This document shows, in pieces, positions 1 through 8,733 of a stretch of DNA of 44,424 bases; the stretch's first letter is position 1, and the number at the start of each line of letters is the position of its first letter. Made by a program: the position numbers and the translations under genes. The notes beneath the pieces were generated by a model, which saw only the letters and a program-made list of their open reading frames with translations, was not told the DNA's origin and did no database searches. The DNA is from Chthoniobacterales bacterium (lineage in GTDB: Bacteria > Verrucomicrobiota > Verrucomicrobiia > Chthoniobacterales > UBA6821), in NCBI GenBank assembly GCA_019747895.1, contig JAIEQF010000012.1:1-44424 (forward strand), written 5' to 3'.

Positions 1-2
1 CT

Positions 3-158
3 GATGAGAGTGAATTGTTAGAAGAATTTTTGAATGATCCACATTTCGATGAGCTTTCACACAGTCATCATTCTTCTAATCCTTCTCTGTGGAATTTTTC
101 TTCTTCTCAAAGTCCCTCACAACATTCAGAGGAAATAGAAGAGAAACTCTCATTTTAA
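3..158 (+). CDS. C-terminal end of an unknown protein (5' part outside the window)
   Basis: An open frame runs from the left edge to a TAA at 156-158 and encodes 51 residues. They are rich in Ser, His, Glu and Asp, begin DESELLEEFLNDPHFDELS and finish EEIEEKLSF. The composition is that of a soluble, possibly disordered acidic tail, and I recognise no domain. Its stop lies inside the last codons of the convergent tatD gene, an overlap of 9 bases. The frame is short, so it could be fortuitous, but the acidic, non-repetitive sequence reads like real protein. Confidence 0.5.
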   Translation, partial: DESELLEEFLNDPHFDELSHSHHSSNPSLWNFSSSQSPSQHSEEIEEKLSF

Positions 159-1094
159 AGAAAATGCAAAAAATTCTTCGGCTGTTTTGGTAGTAGACAT
201 TGCAACTTCTTCAAGCGTAAGACCTCTAATTTGAGCAATTTTTTCTGCAACAAGTCGTGTGTGCCATGGCTCTGCGCGTTGCCCTCGGTAAGGATCTGGA
301 GCCAAGTAGGGACAATCTGTTTCGACCATGTAAGCATCTGCAGGAATTGCAGCAACCGTCGCGCGAACGAGTGGCGCATTTTTAAACGTCACAATTCCAG
401 TAAAAGAAACGAGGTGTCCTAAGGCGATGACTTTTGCAGCCTGCTCTGGCGTTCCGCCAAAACAATGAAAGACAGCGCGTAATTTTCCTGTGTATGGTTT
501 TAAAATCCGCAACGTTTCCTCCCAAGCAGCATTTGAACCAGCAACATCACGCTGATGAATGATGACATTGAGCCCCAGTTCAACAGCAAGGTCTAACTGC
601 TGTTGAAAAGCACTGGCTTGATTTTTTTTCCAGAGAGATTTTGTTCCAATTGCTTCACCAGCTTTTAAATTCGCTGAGACTGATGAAGAGTAAGGAGCCG
701 ACGGCGCACAGGCCCGCAGTTTACAAGAGGTACTCGAGGACCCGAGCACCGGCGCGACGCAGCTATTCGCAGTCTCAGTAGAATTTGAAGGCTGGTGAAA
801 ATAGTCGATGCCAATTTCGCCTATGGCCACGACCTTGGGATGCCTCGCTAGCTCCCGAAGCGCTGAAATAAAATCACCTTTTTCATCATCAATTTCTGTT
901 GGATGAATTCCGATGGCGACAAAGACCGATGGAAAGCGCTCGGCCAGCGCTAAGACAGATCGACTGCTTTCCAGACCTGTTCCAATAGAAATGATTCGCG
1001 TCACGCCAGCATCATGAGCACGCTGGATAAGAGCAGGAAGATCATCTGCAAATTTGGGATGATCGAGATGAGCGTGGGTTTCGACGAGTTTCAT
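150..1094 (-). CDS. tatD: TatD-family metal-dependent hydrolase with an in-frame palindromic insertion
   Basis: Amidohydrolase-fold TatD DNase family, 314 residues against a usual 255-290. The metal ligands are visible: H7 and H9 in ETHAHLD, E93 in GEIGIDY, H170 in VIIHQRD, H200 in AVFHCF and D250 in VETDCPY. Members act as 3'-5' exonucleases or DNases in DNA repair and turnover; the substrate here is inferred from family. Residues about 104-143, a Ser/Ala/Cys-rich low-complexity stretch between the E93 strand and the helix beginning ASAFQQQLDLA, are encoded by a palindromic repeat element (667-786) in the same frame. The reading frame and all catalytic residues survive. The exact size of the natural loop at this point is uncertain, since TatD proteins vary there. 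The ATG start is immediately followed by the conserved HxH motif. Confidence 0.93.
   Translation of the reverse strand: MKLVETHAHLDHPKFADDLPALIQRAHDAGVTRIISIGTGLESSRSVLALAERFPSVFVAIGIHPTEIDDEKGDFISALRELARHPKVVAIGEIGIDYFHQPSNSTETANSCVAPVLGSSSTSCKLRACAPSAPYSSSVSANLKAGEAIGTKSLWKKNQASAFQQQLDLAVELGLNVIIHQRDVAGSNAAWEETLRILKPYTGKLRAVFHCFGGTPEQAAKVIALGHLVSFTGIVTFKNAPLVRATVAAIPADAYMVETDCPYLAPDPYRGQRAEPWHTRLVAEKIAQIRGLTLEEVAMSTTKTAEEFFAFSLK
654..799. repeat. Palindromic element copy 1, inside tatD
   Basis: The 120-bp core at 667-786 runs from AAATTCGCTGAGACTG to CAGTCTCAGTAGAATTT, whose ends are near-perfect inverted repeats. It contains the family signatures GATGAAGAG, ACGGCGCACAG and CCGAGCACCGGCGCGACGCAGC. 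Outside the core, TTCACCAGCTTTT (from 654) and AAGGCTGGTGAA (to 799) extend the inversion with sequence found at no other copy. The core is 120 bases, a multiple of three, and is open in the tatD frame. Confidence 0.85.
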
Positions 1095-1101
1095 TTTAGA
1101 A

Positions 1102-2613
1102 TTATTTCCAAAAATAATAGTTAGACGTCAACTGTGACCGAATAAATTGATGAAGTTGTTCTGCTCTTTCAGGAGAAAGCCGTTTTTCCACCGATTCCAA
1201 CACAGGAAGTGAAGCTCCCTGTTTAAAAGCCAACAGATCTCCATTGATGATTCCAAAAGGCACTCTGGAAAAATAAAGATCTACCCGAGGATCGTGCAAA
1301 AAAGCCAAAGCTCCTTGCAGTCGAAAGTTCACGAAAAAAGGAAGTGCGTTCACATTCATTTGCAGTTTCAACGAAATAAGAAGAACCAGCGCAATAACTC
1401 CTCCAGCAAGCATCGCCTTTGCTTTTTTTCGTTGCTCAATAATTGAATCCAGAACCGCCAGGAATGGAAGACTCAATAAAGGAAGCATGACGAGCAAGTA
1501 TCTGGGCCCATACCCCCACCCTCCACTCCAGGTCAAGAGCTTGGCATTCACGAGCAGGATGACTAATCCGATGGAAAGGAAGAGGCATGTCTGAAAGCGA
1601 AATTTTTTGAAAAAAGCAGGATATCCAAAAAGAGCAAACAGCAGCAGAGGGAAATAAATAAAAATACTGTACTGAGGATTGAAGAAAAAATGAGAGAGCC
1701 CGGAAAAAAAATGTCCGGAAAAAATGGGCTGACCGCGTTCTTGCCATTGTCCGTAGCCACTTTCAAACGGAGAGCCAAATTTATAGTCATTCACACCAAG
1801 AATCACTCCCATCGCTAAGGCCACAGGCAGACCGAAGGAGCAGAACGAAGGGAACAAAGACCACCACGAGCGCCATGAGCACCACGAAAAAAGAGACTCT
1901 TGATTCTGACGCTTTTGGTAATACTCCAAAATAAAAAAGAGTCCCACAACAGGAAGTAAGATGACATAAACCACTTTAGTTAGGATCAACAGCGAAAAAA
2001 AGAGACCCGCCAGAGCCTCATGCCGTCTTGTTTTCAAGCCATCACAACTTCGTACAAGATGATAATAAAAACCCAACACAAAAAGCACCTGATAGATTTC
2101 GGAATTGTGACCTCTCAAATAATTCCACCAGTAAGTCGTATAAAATGCCGCTGCAACATAGAAAAATGCTACGACTTCTCGTTTTGTATAACGACTCGCA
2201 ATGAAAAAAAGATAAACGGCACTCGCTAGTGCCAATAAAAGATTGAAGAGATTGAGATAGATCACTCTCGATGGAGAACTATAACTCAAGATTCCTTCGC
2301 AGCATTTTTGAATAAAAAGAGCGGGAAGATATATCAGGCTATTTAAAATGCCATACTTGCAATACCATTTTTCTTTTGTCACATTCTCTACAAAAAATTG
2401 ACCGCGTTCACCAAAAGATTGAGCCAACGCTGCAGGAATCGCGAGCGAACCACCATTGATGAGGCTCACCGTCTCGCACCTCACAGCCATGGGATCGGCA
2501 ATGTATTCTTCCCTTGGCATGGAAAGAATTCCGACAAAAAAAACGAATGCAATGAGAGCACCTAAAACAAAGCGATGTTTTGTTAATAAGAGCTGATTAA
2601 ATTCATGATTCAT
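1102..2613 (-). CDS. Polytopic membrane protein, glycosyltransferase-like, function unknown
   Basis: 503 residues with an N-terminal transmembrane helix (about 16-32) and roughly ten further hydrophobic helices. A large N-terminal non-membrane loop includes VRCETVSLINGGSLAI and the YCKYG segment. The overall plan (first helix, extracytoplasmic loop with acidic residues, many helices, short C-terminal soluble part) resembles GT-C type lipid-linked sugar transferases of the ArnT/PMT type, but I cannot point to a diagnostic motif. It is divergent from the flavoenzyme at 2635, with about 20 bases between the start codons. Its first codons (MNHEF) are encoded by a 7-bp repeat (2601-2619), which makes the start slightly uncertain. 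Confidence 0.75.
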   Translation of the reverse strand: MNHEFNQLLLTKHRFVLGALIAFVFFVGILSMPREEYIADPMAVRCETVSLINGGSLAIPAALAQSFGERGQFFVENVTKEKWYCKYGILNSLIYLPALFIQKCCEGILSYSSPSRVIYLNLFNLLLALASAVYLFFIASRYTKREVVAFFYVAAAFYTTYWWNYLRGHNSEIYQVLFVLGFYYHLVRSCDGLKTRRHEALAGLFFSLLILTKVVYVILLPVVGLFFILEYYQKRQNQESLFSWCSWRSWWSLFPSFCSFGLPVALAMGVILGVNDYKFGSPFESGYGQWQERGQPIFSGHFFSGLSHFFFNPQYSIFIYFPLLLFALFGYPAFFKKFRFQTCLFLSIGLVILLVNAKLLTWSGGWGYGPRYLLVMLPLLSLPFLAVLDSIIEQRKKAKAMLAGGVIALVLLISLKLQMNVNALPFFVNFRLQGALAFLHDPRVDLYFSRVPFGIINGDLLAFKQGASLPVLESVEKRLSPERAEQLHQFIRSQLTSNYYFWK

Positions 2614-2619
2614 GATTCA
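2601..2619. repeat. Heptad repeat at a divergent gene junction
   Basis: Almost three copies of the 7-bp unit TTCATGA. It covers the start codon of the minus-strand membrane protein and the spacer to the flavoenzyme. It is the first of many 7-bp period tracts in this window. Confidence 0.7.
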
Positions 2620-2634
2620 CTAACTCTATTACAA

Positions 2635-4095
2635 ATGAATCCAGAACAGGAATATGAAATTTGCATTCTAGGAGCTGGCCCTGCTGGCTTGAGCTGTGCT
2701 TATGAACATACAAAAAGAAAGAGACAGGGTCTCATCCTTGATAAAAATCCGATCGTAGGAGGATTAGCACGCACTGAAGTCTATAAAGGTTATCGCTTTG
2801 ACGTCGGCCCTCACCGCTTTTTCACCAAGAATGATGAGATCGATCGCCTTTGGCATGAAATTGGGGGAGAGGAAATCATTCGAGTCCCTCGACTGACCCG
2901 CATTGTCTATCGCGGAAAATTTTTTGACTATCCCTTAAAACCTTTTCAAGCCCTTTTTGGACTGGGACTCTTCACTTCCTTCCAAGCTTTTTTTAGTTAC
3001 CTTATTGCTCAACTTTCGCGACGCAACAAATCTTTGAATTCTTTTGAAGATTGGATCACTCAGAAATTTGGCCGCAAACTTTATACGATATTTTTTAAAA
3101 CCTACACCGAAAAAGTCTGGGGAATTCCATGCTCGCAAATCGGCTCAGAATGGGCCGCTCAGCGTATCAAAGGTTTGTCTTTCACCGAAATCATTCGCAA
3201 TGCATTTTTTGGACAGATCAAAAATAAAAACAAAAAAGTTACTTCTCTTGTTGATGAATTTTCTTATCCGAAGCATGGCGCCGGCCGCGTTTATGAAAAA
3301 ATGCGAGATCATGTCGAGCAACACGGCTTTGAAATTCACACCTCTGAAACCGTAGAGCAAATTTTTCTTCAAGACGGAAAATATCTTATTCAAGCACGTC
3401 GTGCTGATGGTTCGCTTCATCGTTATCGTTGCCATGCTCTTTTTTCTAGCATTCCTCTCACGGAGTTCATTCTTAAACTTCAACCGCCTGCACCATCAGC
3501 AGTGATCGAATCAGCTCGTTCTCTTTATTACCGCGATCATATTACAGTTAATCTCATTTTGGAGGGATCCGCTCCCTTTCCAGATAATTGGATCTATATT
3601 CATAGTCCAGAAGTTCGCATGGCTCGTGTTTGTGAATACGGAAATTTTTCCAAGGAGATGCTCCCGAACGGCCAAGGAAGCGCTGTTAGCATAGAATATT
3701 TCTGCTTTGCCAGCGATGACCTCTGGCAAATGGAAGATGCAACCTTGATTTCCTTTGCTGTTGAGGAGATGAAAACATTAAAGCTTCTTACAAAAAATCG
3801 CGTCTTGGATGCTTTTGTGGTGCGGGAAAAAGACAGTTATCCGGCCTATTACATTGGCCATCGCCCCCATTTTGAAGAGCTCAAGAATTTTGTTGCTCAA
3901 CTCCCTCATCTTTGGATGATTGGCCGCGGTGGAATGTATAAATATAACAACCAAGATCATTCCATGCTTTCAGGACTCCTCGCAGCAAGAGCGTACGATG
4001 GCGAAGCGATTGATCTTTGGGAAATCAACAGCGATGAACATTATTTAGAGGAAAAGCAATTACCCAGTGCTCGCTCTGCTTCTAATTCGAGCTAA
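2635..4095 (+). CDS. FAD-dependent amine-oxidase / UDP-galactopyranose-mutase-like protein
   Basis: About 486 residues. The N-terminal Rossmann fingerprint is ILGAGPAGLSCAYEH, followed by GGLARTEVYKGYRFDVGPHRF, which is split between the FAD contact GGLAR and the DVGPHRF motif typical of the UDP-galactopyranose mutase and protoporphyrinogen-oxidase-like branch. The C-terminal FAD motif is IGRGGMYKYNNQDHSM. Close relatives are usually annotated as NAD(P)/FAD-dependent oxidoreductases of polysaccharide loci; the substrate is unknown. I chose the ATG at 2635 because it lies just before the flavin motif; the upstream ATG at 2605 falls in repeat sequence. Its 3' end overlaps that of galE by four bases, and the two could share a role in nucleotide-sugar metabolism. 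Confidence 0.85.
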   Translation: MNPEQEYEICILGAGPAGLSCAYEHTKRKRQGLILDKNPIVGGLARTEVYKGYRFDVGPHRFFTKNDEIDRLWHEIGGEEIIRVPRLTRIVYRGKFFDYPLKPFQALFGLGLFTSFQAFFSYLIAQLSRRNKSLNSFEDWITQKFGRKLYTIFFKTYTEKVWGIPCSQIGSEWAAQRIKGLSFTEIIRNAFFGQIKNKNKKVTSLVDEFSYPKHGAGRVYEKMRDHVEQHGFEIHTSETVEQIFLQDGKYLIQARRADGSLHRYRCHALFSSIPLTEFILKLQPPAPSAVIESARSLYYRDHITVNLILEGSAPFPDNWIYIHSPEVRMARVCEYGNFSKEMLPNGQGSAVSIEYFCFASDDLWQMEDATLISFAVEEMKTLKLLTKNRVLDAFVVREKDSYPAYYIGHRPHFEELKNFVAQLPHLWMIGRGGMYKYNNQDHSMLSGLLAARAYDGEAIDLWEINSDEHYLEEKQLPSARSASNSS

Positions 4096-5066
4096 TCTTC
4101 GTAACCATGCGGATGCTCTTGATGCCAGGCCCAAGCGCTCTTCACGATCTCCTCAATATTTTGATAACGAGGATTCCATCCTAACGACTTCTTGATTTTA
4201 TCGGAACCGCCAATGAGTCGAGGAGGATCGCCAGGACGACGCGGCTTTTCAACAACAGGAATAGAATGTCCTGTCACACGACGACAGCAATCAATGACTT
4301 CCTTCACCGATGTCCCACCTCCGGTTCCAAGATTATAAAAAGCATTCTGCTCCGCCTTCAACGCGAGCAAATGAGCCTGTGCTAAATCGAGAATATGAAT
4401 ATAGTCTCGGATACAGCTTCCATCTGGGGTTTCGTAATCGGTCCCATAAATTTCGACGGCCTCTTTTTGTCCGAGGGCTACTTTGAGAACGTTGGGAATC
4501 AAATGCGTTTCGATGCGATGATCTTCTCCAAATTGCTTGGTAGCACCAGCGGCATTAAAATAACGGAGCGCCACAAAAGTGAGTTCGTGAATTTTTCCGT
4601 ACCATTGCAAAATGCGTTCAAACATTAATTTTGATTCTCCATAAGGATTAATCGGGCATTGAGGCATGTCTTCGGTAATAGGCATCGTCGCAGGCATGCC
4701 AAAAGTAGCGCAGGTCGAAGAAAAAACAAATCGCTTCACTCCTTCTGCTACCATGGCATCGAGTAGATTCAAGCCAGCAGTAACATTATTGTTAAAATAT
4801 TTAGAAGGATTCACCATCGACTCTCCTACCAGCGCATTTGCTGCGAAATGCATGACTGCAGTTGCTTTCGATGTGCGCAAAGCGTGCTGCACAACGGCGC
4901 GATCAGCTAAATCTCCCTGAAAAAATTGGGCGCGCGGATCAATCGCAGCACGATGCCCTTCACTCAGATTATCAAATACAGCAACGTGATAACCTGCATT
5001 GAGCAGTTCCTCCGTGCAGATGCTACCGATGTAGCCAGCGCCTCCAGTGACAAAAATTGTTTCCAT
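4092..5066 (-). CDS. galE: UDP-glucose 4-epimerase
   Basis: Extended short-chain dehydrogenase of 324 residues, the normal length for GalE. It shows the NAD-binding GGAGYIGS at the N-terminus, the catalytic Ser in FSSTCATFG, the YGESK catalytic Tyr/Lys pair and the conserved RDYIHILDLA. It interconverts UDP-glucose and UDP-galactose in the cytoplasm, supplying galactosyl donors for surface polysaccharide. The ATG at 5066 is preferred over an in-frame TTG four codons upstream. It is convergent with the flavoenzyme, overlapping at the stop codons. Confidence 0.95.
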   Translation of the reverse strand: METIFVTGGAGYIGSICTEELLNAGYHVAVFDNLSEGHRAAIDPRAQFFQGDLADRAVVQHALRTSKATAVMHFAANALVGESMVNPSKYFNNNVTAGLNLLDAMVAEGVKRFVFSSTCATFGMPATMPITEDMPQCPINPYGESKLMFERILQWYGKIHELTFVALRYFNAAGATKQFGEDHRIETHLIPNVLKVALGQKEAVEIYGTDYETPDGSCIRDYIHILDLAQAHLLALKAEQNAFYNLGTGGGTSVKEVIDCCRRVTGHSIPVVEKPRRPGDPPRLIGGSDKIKKSLGWNPRYQNIEEIVKSAWAWHQEHPHGYED

Positions 5067-5138
5067 TTCGACAAACAATACTTCATATTCAAAAAAAGTC
5101 GAAAAAGATTATAAACCTATTTAATTTTCTAACCCACC

Positions 5139-5741
5139 ATGAACGTTTTCGAAGCTATCCGCACACGCCGCGCTGTTAAAAAATTTGATCCTCACCACGT
5201 GATGTCAGAGCAAGAGATCAAAGATCTGTTGTCTTTAGCGATGGAGGCTCCTACGGCTTTTAATATTCACAACTGGCGCTTCATGCTTGTCCAAAACCCA
5301 GAAGTTCGCAAGCAGGTCCGTGAAGCTGCCTGGGGTCAAGAACAGGTGACCGATGCCTCTCTCCTCATCGTCATGTGCGCTGATCTCTCTTCATGGAAAG
5401 ATCGTCCAGAACGTTACTGGGCAAACACCACACAAGCTACTCGCGATTTTATTTTGCCAGCCATTCACAATTACTACGATGGAAAGCCGCAGGTCATCCG
5501 CGATGAAGCGATGCGTTCTTGTGGATTAGCAGGACAAACCATCATGCTCGCGGCTAAGGCCATGGGCCTTGATTCGTGCCCGATGGACGGTTTTGACTTT
5601 GATGCTGTTGCGAAAATTATTCATCTTCCCGAAAATCACATCATTAGCTTCATGATCGCTGTTGGAAAAAAAATTCAAGAGCCTCATCCTAAACCAGGAC
5701 AACTTACTTATGAAGAAGTGGTAAAGATTGATCGATTTTAG
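5139..5741 (+). CDS. Nitroreductase-family FMN-dependent oxidoreductase
   Basis: 200 residues, the usual size for a NfsB/NfnB-type nitroreductase. The N-terminal FMN-phosphate motif is RTRRAVKKFDP, followed by the helix APTAFNIHNWRF. The C-terminal half has CPMDGFDFDAVAKI and a glycine-containing FMIAVGKK segment, as expected for the dimeric FMN fold. Such enzymes reduce nitroaromatics, quinones or flavins with NAD(P)H; the physiological substrate cannot be read from sequence. It is a single gene with no clear Shine-Dalgarno, and a palindromic element begins 31 bases after its stop. Confidence 0.9.
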   Translation: MNVFEAIRTRRAVKKFDPHHVMSEQEIKDLLSLAMEAPTAFNIHNWRFMLVQNPEVRKQVREAAWGQEQVTDASLLIVMCADLSSWKDRPERYWANTTQATRDFILPAIHNYYDGKPQVIRDEAMRSCGLAGQTIMLAAKAMGLDSCPMDGFDFDAVAKIIHLPENHIISFMIAVGKKIQEPHPKPGQLTYEEVVKIDRF

Positions 5742-5771
5742 AGTCTAGTTTATTGATTGAGAAAAATAATT

Positions 5772-6466
<695 letters not shown>

Positions 6467-6483
6467 TCAATGGCCGTTTTTAT

Positions 6484-6516
6484 ATAAAAAAACAGCGCTG
6501 AAAAAATTCAGCGCTG
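6484..6516 (-). terminator. Intrinsic terminator after the first beta-barrel gene
   Basis: On the minus strand a 10-bp perfect stem (CAGCGCTGAA / TTCAGCGCTG) with a 4-base loop is followed by a run of T. It lies about 25 bases beyond the stop codon of the gene at 6541-7092. Confidence 0.85.
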
Positions 6517-6540
6517 GTCTTTGTAAAAATTTATCAACTG

Positions 6541-7092
6541 TTAGAAATTGACGCGAATACCAACTCGTGGCAATGCCATAGTCAATCCACTAGTACCATA
6601 AAGCCAGCGGCAATCAGCAAACAAACCGGCATGTTCTAGCAAGCGCCATTCAATGCCACCTCCAACATTTCCATCACCCTGGCTAACAGGTCCCCAGCTT
6701 GCACCACCACCAAGCATTACATAAGGAGCGAGATTCCATGCACAGACAGGATAGCGAAGGAGCAAGTCTGCCTGAAGGCTATCACCAGCTTGAAGACCAT
6801 CAAAACCAGTCATTCCTGCATTTCTCATGCTTCCAACAGAATCATCGATACCAACACCAAGGTATTTTGTGAAAAAATAGTTTACTCCCCAGTTGCCGCC
6901 AAGACCTTGTTTGCCTTGACCATTATAAACTCCAGCAGCACCAACAGTAGAAGCATCAAGCTGCCATTCGTGAGCACGGAAGCGACAGTCATCCGCAGGC
7001 ACCACCACTTTTTTAGAACTCACTGTTTCTCCGGCAAAGGAAACTGCAGCTGTTGCGAGAATAAGGACAAGGAGAGAAAATGATTTTTTCAT
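6541..7092 (-). CDS. Small outer-membrane beta-barrel protein, paralogue 1
   Basis: 183 residues from the ATG at 7092, chosen because MKKSFSLLVLILATAAVSFA is a clean Sec signal peptide with an AxA-like cleavage site. The mature part alternates glycine-rich turns and amphipathic strands and ends in a terminal Phe (RVGIRVNF), the signature of an outer-membrane barrel. The length would suit an 8-stranded OmpA/OmpX-like barrel. It is about two-thirds identical by eye to its neighbour at 7234, sharing VVVPADDCRFRA, RYPVCAWNLAPYVM and WGPVSQGDGNVGGG. Function is unknown; a structural or adhesion role is possible. Confidence 0.82.
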   Translation of the reverse strand: MKKSFSLLVLILATAAVSFAGETVSSKKVVVPADDCRFRAHEWQLDASTVGAAGVYNGQGKQGLGGNWGVNYFFTKYLGVGIDDSVGSMRNAGMTGFDGLQAGDSLQADLLLRYPVCAWNLAPYVMLGGGASWGPVSQGDGNVGGGIEWRLLEHAGLFADCRWLYGTSGLTMALPRVGIRVNF

Positions 7093-7158
7093 AAGATCCG
7101 AAAAGCTTATTGCCATGAGGAAAAGAAGGCAAGGTCTTTAAAACAAAAAATAGCAAAA

Positions 7159-7189
7159 AAAACGGCACTGGTTTTCCCAGTGCCGTTTT
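7159..7189 (-). terminator. Intrinsic terminator between the beta-barrel paralogues
   Basis: A 13-bp perfect stem (AAAACGGCACTGG with its complement) around a short loop, with T-rich sequence on both sides. It terminates the gene at 7234 on the minus strand and could work in both directions. Confidence 0.85.
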
Positions 7190-7233
7190 ATAAACAAACT
7201 ATTCTAAACGTTCTTAATCGATAAGAAGAGAAA

Positions 7234-7788
7234 TTAGAAGTTGAAGCGAAGCCCAGCGCGAGGAAGAGCCATGCTGAGGTTACCATTAGCGGCACCTGTA
7301 CCATAGAGCCAACGGCATTCTGCAAAGAGACCAACGTTGCGAGCAAAGCGCCATTCGACACCGCCGCCAACATTGCCATCACCTTGAGAAACAGGACCCC
7401 AAGTAGCACCACCACCAACCATGACGTAAGGAGCAAGGTTCCAAGCGCAGATAGGATAACGAAGAAGAAGATCTGCTTGTAAGCAATCAACTCCAACTGC
7501 ACCAGCTCCGCTTGATGGCCAAAAACCACCAACCGCATCATCAATACCAACACCGATATATTGAGTGAAGAAGTAGTTGATTCCTAGATCGCCACCGATT
7601 CCGCCACCACTCTTGCCGTTATAGTTACCGCCAGCACCTTCAGCTGCAACATCAACTTGCCATTCGTTTGCACGAAAACGGCAATCGTCTGCAGGAGCGA
7701 CAACTTTTTTAGAACTGACTGCTTGTCCAGCAAACGACGTAGCAGCCGTTGCTAGAACAAGTGCGATTAATGATAATGTTTTGTTCAT
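7234..7788 (-). CDS. Small outer-membrane beta-barrel protein, paralogue 2
   Basis: 184 residues with the signal peptide MNKTLSLIALVLATAATSFA and a terminal Phe (RAGLRFNF). It is a tandem paralogue of the 6541-7092 product and conserves the post-signal segment with ADDCRFRANEW, the RYPICAWNLAPYVM strand and the WGPVSQGDGNVGGG turn. Each gene has its own terminator, so they are probably expressed separately, perhaps in different conditions. Two Cys (in DDCRF and ECRW) are conserved in both paralogues and might form a disulfide; this is inference. I know no named family for it. Confidence 0.82.
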   Translation of the reverse strand: MNKTLSLIALVLATAATSFAGQAVSSKKVVAPADDCRFRANEWQVDVAAEGAGGNYNGKSGGGIGGDLGINYFFTQYIGVGIDDAVGGFWPSSGAGAVGVDCLQADLLLRYPICAWNLAPYVMVGGGATWGPVSQGDGNVGGGVEWRFARNVGLFAECRWLYGTGAANGNLSMALPRAGLRFNF

Positions 7789-7860
7789 AGATTTAATTGG
7801 TTTGTGAAATAAGAATGTTCAGGTCTCTTGGATAAATGGAGAAGGCGTTTGAGTCAACAG

Positions 7861-8655
7861 TTAATTTTCATTTTTTTCTTCGAGCTTTTCTTGAACAGCA
7901 ACCTCGAGCGCCTCTTGCTCTTCTTCAGAATTGGAAAGCGGCAACTCAGGCTCTGCTGAAGCCGCTCTAGAAGCTTCACTTTGAGGAAGAGGAACGTAAC
8001 GCAACTCTGCAGCATTAGGGAGTTCATCTAAAGCACGCAAACCAAAATGGTCCAAGAATGCCTGCGTCGTCGTATAGAGAAGGGGTCGCCCAGGAACTTC
8101 AGAACGACCTGCAATGCGAATAAGCCCCCTATCTAACAATGTTTGCATCACACCATCAACAGCCACACCCCTGACTGCTTCAATGTCAGCACGAATCATC
8201 GGTTGTCGATAAGCTATGATGGCTAATGTCTCCAAAGCTGGAGCGCTTAAGCGCGTAGGACGAGCCTCTGGAAAAAGTTGACGCAACCAAGGCGCAAATC
8301 GTGATGCCGTGACCAACTGCCACCCTGAAGCGGTTTCGCGGAGTTCATACGCCCGTCCACTCAATGCGATCTCTTGCTTCAATGCATCAAGTGCACCTGC
8401 AAGATCTGTTTCTTTTAATGAACCAAAAGCAGAGGCCTCGCTTTCAGGAACCGCTGCTGCTGCTTTGAAATAACTGAGGAGTTCTTTGGTCGTCACAGCC
8501 TTTTGAGAGGCGAAGAGAAGAGCTTCCACAATTTGGGAGAGCTGAGGAAGGGCGCCATCGCTATGCGATGGAAGTTCGCAGTTGGCAGTTCGCAGTTCAC
8601 AGTTTTCATCGCTTTGCGATGTCTGCGAACCGTTATTCTTGTTTTGTTGATCCAT
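7861..8655 (-). CDS. scpB: Segregation and condensation protein B
   Basis: 264 residues. The ScpB winged-helix pair is clear: LSQIVEALLFASQKAVTTKELL in the first domain, split at about residue 55, then LETLAIIAYRQPMIRADIEAVRGVAVDGVM and GRSEVPGRPLLYTTTQAFLDHFGL. ScpB binds ScpA in the SMC-kleisin complex that compacts and segregates the chromosome. The first 35 residues are not part of the fold: they contain the repeated pattern ENCELRTANCELP, encoded by a heptad repeat, followed by SHSDG, encoded by a mini-hairpin. The C-terminus is Glu-rich. It starts 24 bases after scpA, so the two are cotranscribed. Confidence 0.95.
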   Translation of the reverse strand: MDQQNKNNGSQTSQSDENCELRTANCELPSHSDGALPQLSQIVEALLFASQKAVTTKELLSYFKAAAAVPESEASAFGSLKETDLAGALDALKQEIALSGRAYELRETASGWQLVTASRFAPWLRQLFPEARPTRLSAPALETLAIIAYRQPMIRADIEAVRGVAVDGVMQTLLDRGLIRIAGRSEVPGRPLLYTTTQAFLDHFGLRALDELPNAAELRYVPLPQSEASRAASAEPELPLSNSEEEQEALEVAVQEKLEEKNEN

Positions 8656-8733
8656 AAGAAAAAATTTATTTTGTCACTTTTATTCTGCGAACTGCAAACC
8701 GCTAACTGCGAACTGATCTTGCGAAGCAAGATC
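8556..8733. repeat. Inverted pair of heptad tracts with mini-hairpins at the scpA-scpB junction
   Basis: In order: mini-hairpin CATCGCTATGCGATG (8556-8570), heptads of the CAGTTCG type (8573-8604), mini-hairpin CATCGCTTTGCGATG (8607-8621), about 60 bases holding the scpB start, heptads in the opposite orientation (8685-8715), and mini-hairpin GATCTTGCGAAGCAAGATC (8715-8733). The left tract is translated as the N-terminus of ScpB and the right tract as the C-terminus of ScpA. Confidence 0.8.

Noticed and set aside
667-786. The tatD insert as an intein or a group II/I intron
   Set aside because: It is far too short, has no splicing motifs, and is an open palindrome that matches non-coding copies elsewhere.
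3145-3483. Long opposite-strand open frames inside the flavoenzyme, and similar ones inside argS, aspS, glnII and rpoA
   Set aside because: They lie wholly within well-supported genes, have unlikely composition and no conserved features: shadows of the real frame.
8573-8604. Possible CRISPR-like array in the heptad tracts
   Set aside because: The repeat units are only about 7 bp, contiguous, with no spacers and no cas genes nearby.
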